In this document: in pieces, positions 63,465 through 64,000 of the stretch
Layout: each line of letters begins with the position of its first letter
Numbering within the stretch: position 1 is the first letter of the stretch
Assembly: GCF_024519725.1 (NCBI RefSeq)
Contig: NZ_JALJRK010000001.1
Location: forward strand, 175,811 to 239,810
From: Microvirga sp. Mcv34
GTDB lineage: Bacteria > Pseudomonadota > Alphaproteobacteria > Rhizobiales > Beijerinckiaceae
Direction: 5' to 3'
DNA length: 64,000 nt
Position numbers and translations under genes: made by a program
Notes under the pieces: model-generated
Database searches by the model: none
Told to the model about the DNA's origin: nothing
Seen by the model: only the letters and a program-made list of their open reading frames with translations

Positions 63465-63812
63465 ATGGTTCATAGGCTTATCGGGCTTAGCGGCGCGTTC
63501 ATGACCTTTATGATCCAAACGAGCTATGCGGGCCCTTGTACCCAGGAGATTGACAGGGCTCAGGCCCAGGTCGACGCCATGTTGGATGCCACCGCCGGAG
63601 CGGGGCCGGCAGGGACGGAGTCCAAGGCGGCCCTTCTCCGAAGGCAGCCGACGCCCGCCTCGATCGCCGCTGCCGAGCAGAAGCTTGGCGAAGGTAAGCC
63701 GGAAGAGGCGGCTCTGGCGGCTCTGGCCCGCGCAAGGGCGGCCGATGGCTCTGGCGACAAGGCGGGTTGCGAGGAAGCCCTTGCCCTCGTCCGGAAGGCG
63801 CTCGCGCAGTGA
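63465..63812 (+). CDS. Small exported protein, 115 aa
   Basis: A signal peptide (HRLIGLSGAFMTFMIQTSYAG) precedes an Ala/Glu-rich helical protein with Cys in GPCTQEID and AGCEEALAL. GGGAG precedes ATG 63465 by about nine bases. GTG 63456 is an alternative. It is divergent from the RTX gene and followed by ssb. Function unknown. Confidence 0.68.
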   Translation: MVHRLIGLSGAFMTFMIQTSYAGPCTQEIDRAQAQVDAMLDATAGAGPAGTESKAALLRRQPTPASIAAAEQKLGEGKPEEAALAALARARAADGSGDKAGCEEALALVRKALAQ

Positions 63813-63945
63813 TCCTTACCGCTGCGTCGACCGGCTCACATCCCCTTAATTGGGGACAGCCCTGTGCAGAACCCGGTCCATGGCTTGCCGTCCGGACGCT
63901 CCGGCTTCAGAACTCGCCCTCAAGCATGAAAGAGAGGCGCGCCCT

Positions 63946-64000
63946 ATGGCAGGCAGTGTGAACAAGGTGATTTTGGTCGGGAACCTGGGGCGCGACCCTG
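63946..64000 (+). CDS. ssb: Single-stranded DNA-binding protein, N-terminal start only
   Basis: The last 55 bases encode MAGSVNKVILVGNLGRDP, the universal start of bacterial SSB (OB fold strand 1). GAGAGG lies about nine bases upstream. The rest lies beyond the window. The ssb gene near uvrA is a common arrangement. Confidence 0.85.
   Translation, partial: MAGSVNKVILVGNLGRDP

Noticed and set aside
63257..63466. A 69-codon frame that ends directly before the second RTX start codon
   Set aside because: The ending GGAATGGAGGAATAA is explained by the RTX ribosome site. The translation lacks a recognisable pattern and overlaps a divergent promoter region. A leader peptide cannot be excluded but is unsupported.
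1..64000. tRNA, rRNA, CRISPR, insertion sequences or prophage genes
   Set aside because: I looked for T-loop sequences, repeat-spacer arrays, transposase and phage motifs and found none I could support. Weakly structured tRNAs could be missed without a covariance search.

Overview
The window is a GC-rich stretch of an alphaproteobacterial chromosome, most likely Hyphomicrobiales near Methylobacteriaceae (Microvirga-like). That placement is an inference. It rests on the conserved block dgt-argS-SPOR-nagZ-scpAB-tatABC-serS-surE-pcm-nlpD and yajC-secDF-Mth938-phytoene/squalene synthase-trmFO, on several DUF6894 proteins, a DUF1127 protein, and an alphaproteobacterial general-stress (EcfG-type) promoter. 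I saw no rRNA, tRNA, CRISPR array, prophage or insertion sequence.

Layout. Bases 1-2185: the 3' part of a molybdopterin oxidoreductase and a small exported protein. 2246-3963 (minus): purM-purN. 4245-10442: a tight plus-strand operon of CDP-alcohol phosphatidyltransferase, AI-2E family permease, hdaA, ppk and ppx, with most junctions overlapping. 10571-14691: a 2OG-Fe(II) oxygenase-like protein, a NUDIX hydrolase convergent with RNase D, a small conserved protein and an alpha/beta hydrolase. 14826-19296: aspS followed by a glycosyltransferase, an acyltransferase and a hexapeptide acetyltransferase. 19396-24109: MaeB-type malic enzyme, a large exported AsmA-like protein and ErpA/IscA. 24198-38652: the long housekeeping run from dgt to an NlpD-like LytM factor, with an orphan ABC ATPase lodged between scpB and tatA. 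38750-45887: a DUF815 ATPase, the SecDF-YajC membrane module, two proteins related to mitochondrial complex I assembly factors, and trmFO. 45971-56796 is accessory: an SDR oxidoreductase, DUF1127, an RTX protein, small exported proteins, a diguanylate cyclase, three DUF6894 paralogs, a protein with eleven 14-residue glycine-rich repeats, a methyltransferase and a DUF4239 membrane protein. 56900-58550 is a clearly AT-richer two-gene island of unknown function. 58622-64000: uvrA, a second RTX protein, a small exported protein and the start of ssb.

The most unusual items are: the AT-rich overlapping gene pair beside uvrA; a perfect 11-bp hairpin whose loop is the nagZ start codon; an NlpD-like protein that has lost the LytM zinc ligands; the repeat protein at 53915; a textbook EcfG-type promoter in front of a Lys/Arg-rich exported protein; the DUF6894 cluster; and two RTX proteins that share a C-terminal tail.

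Dispersed intergenic palindromes of two or three families (1599, 2201, 4048, 11219, 21721, 25447, 29978) decorate the gene borders.
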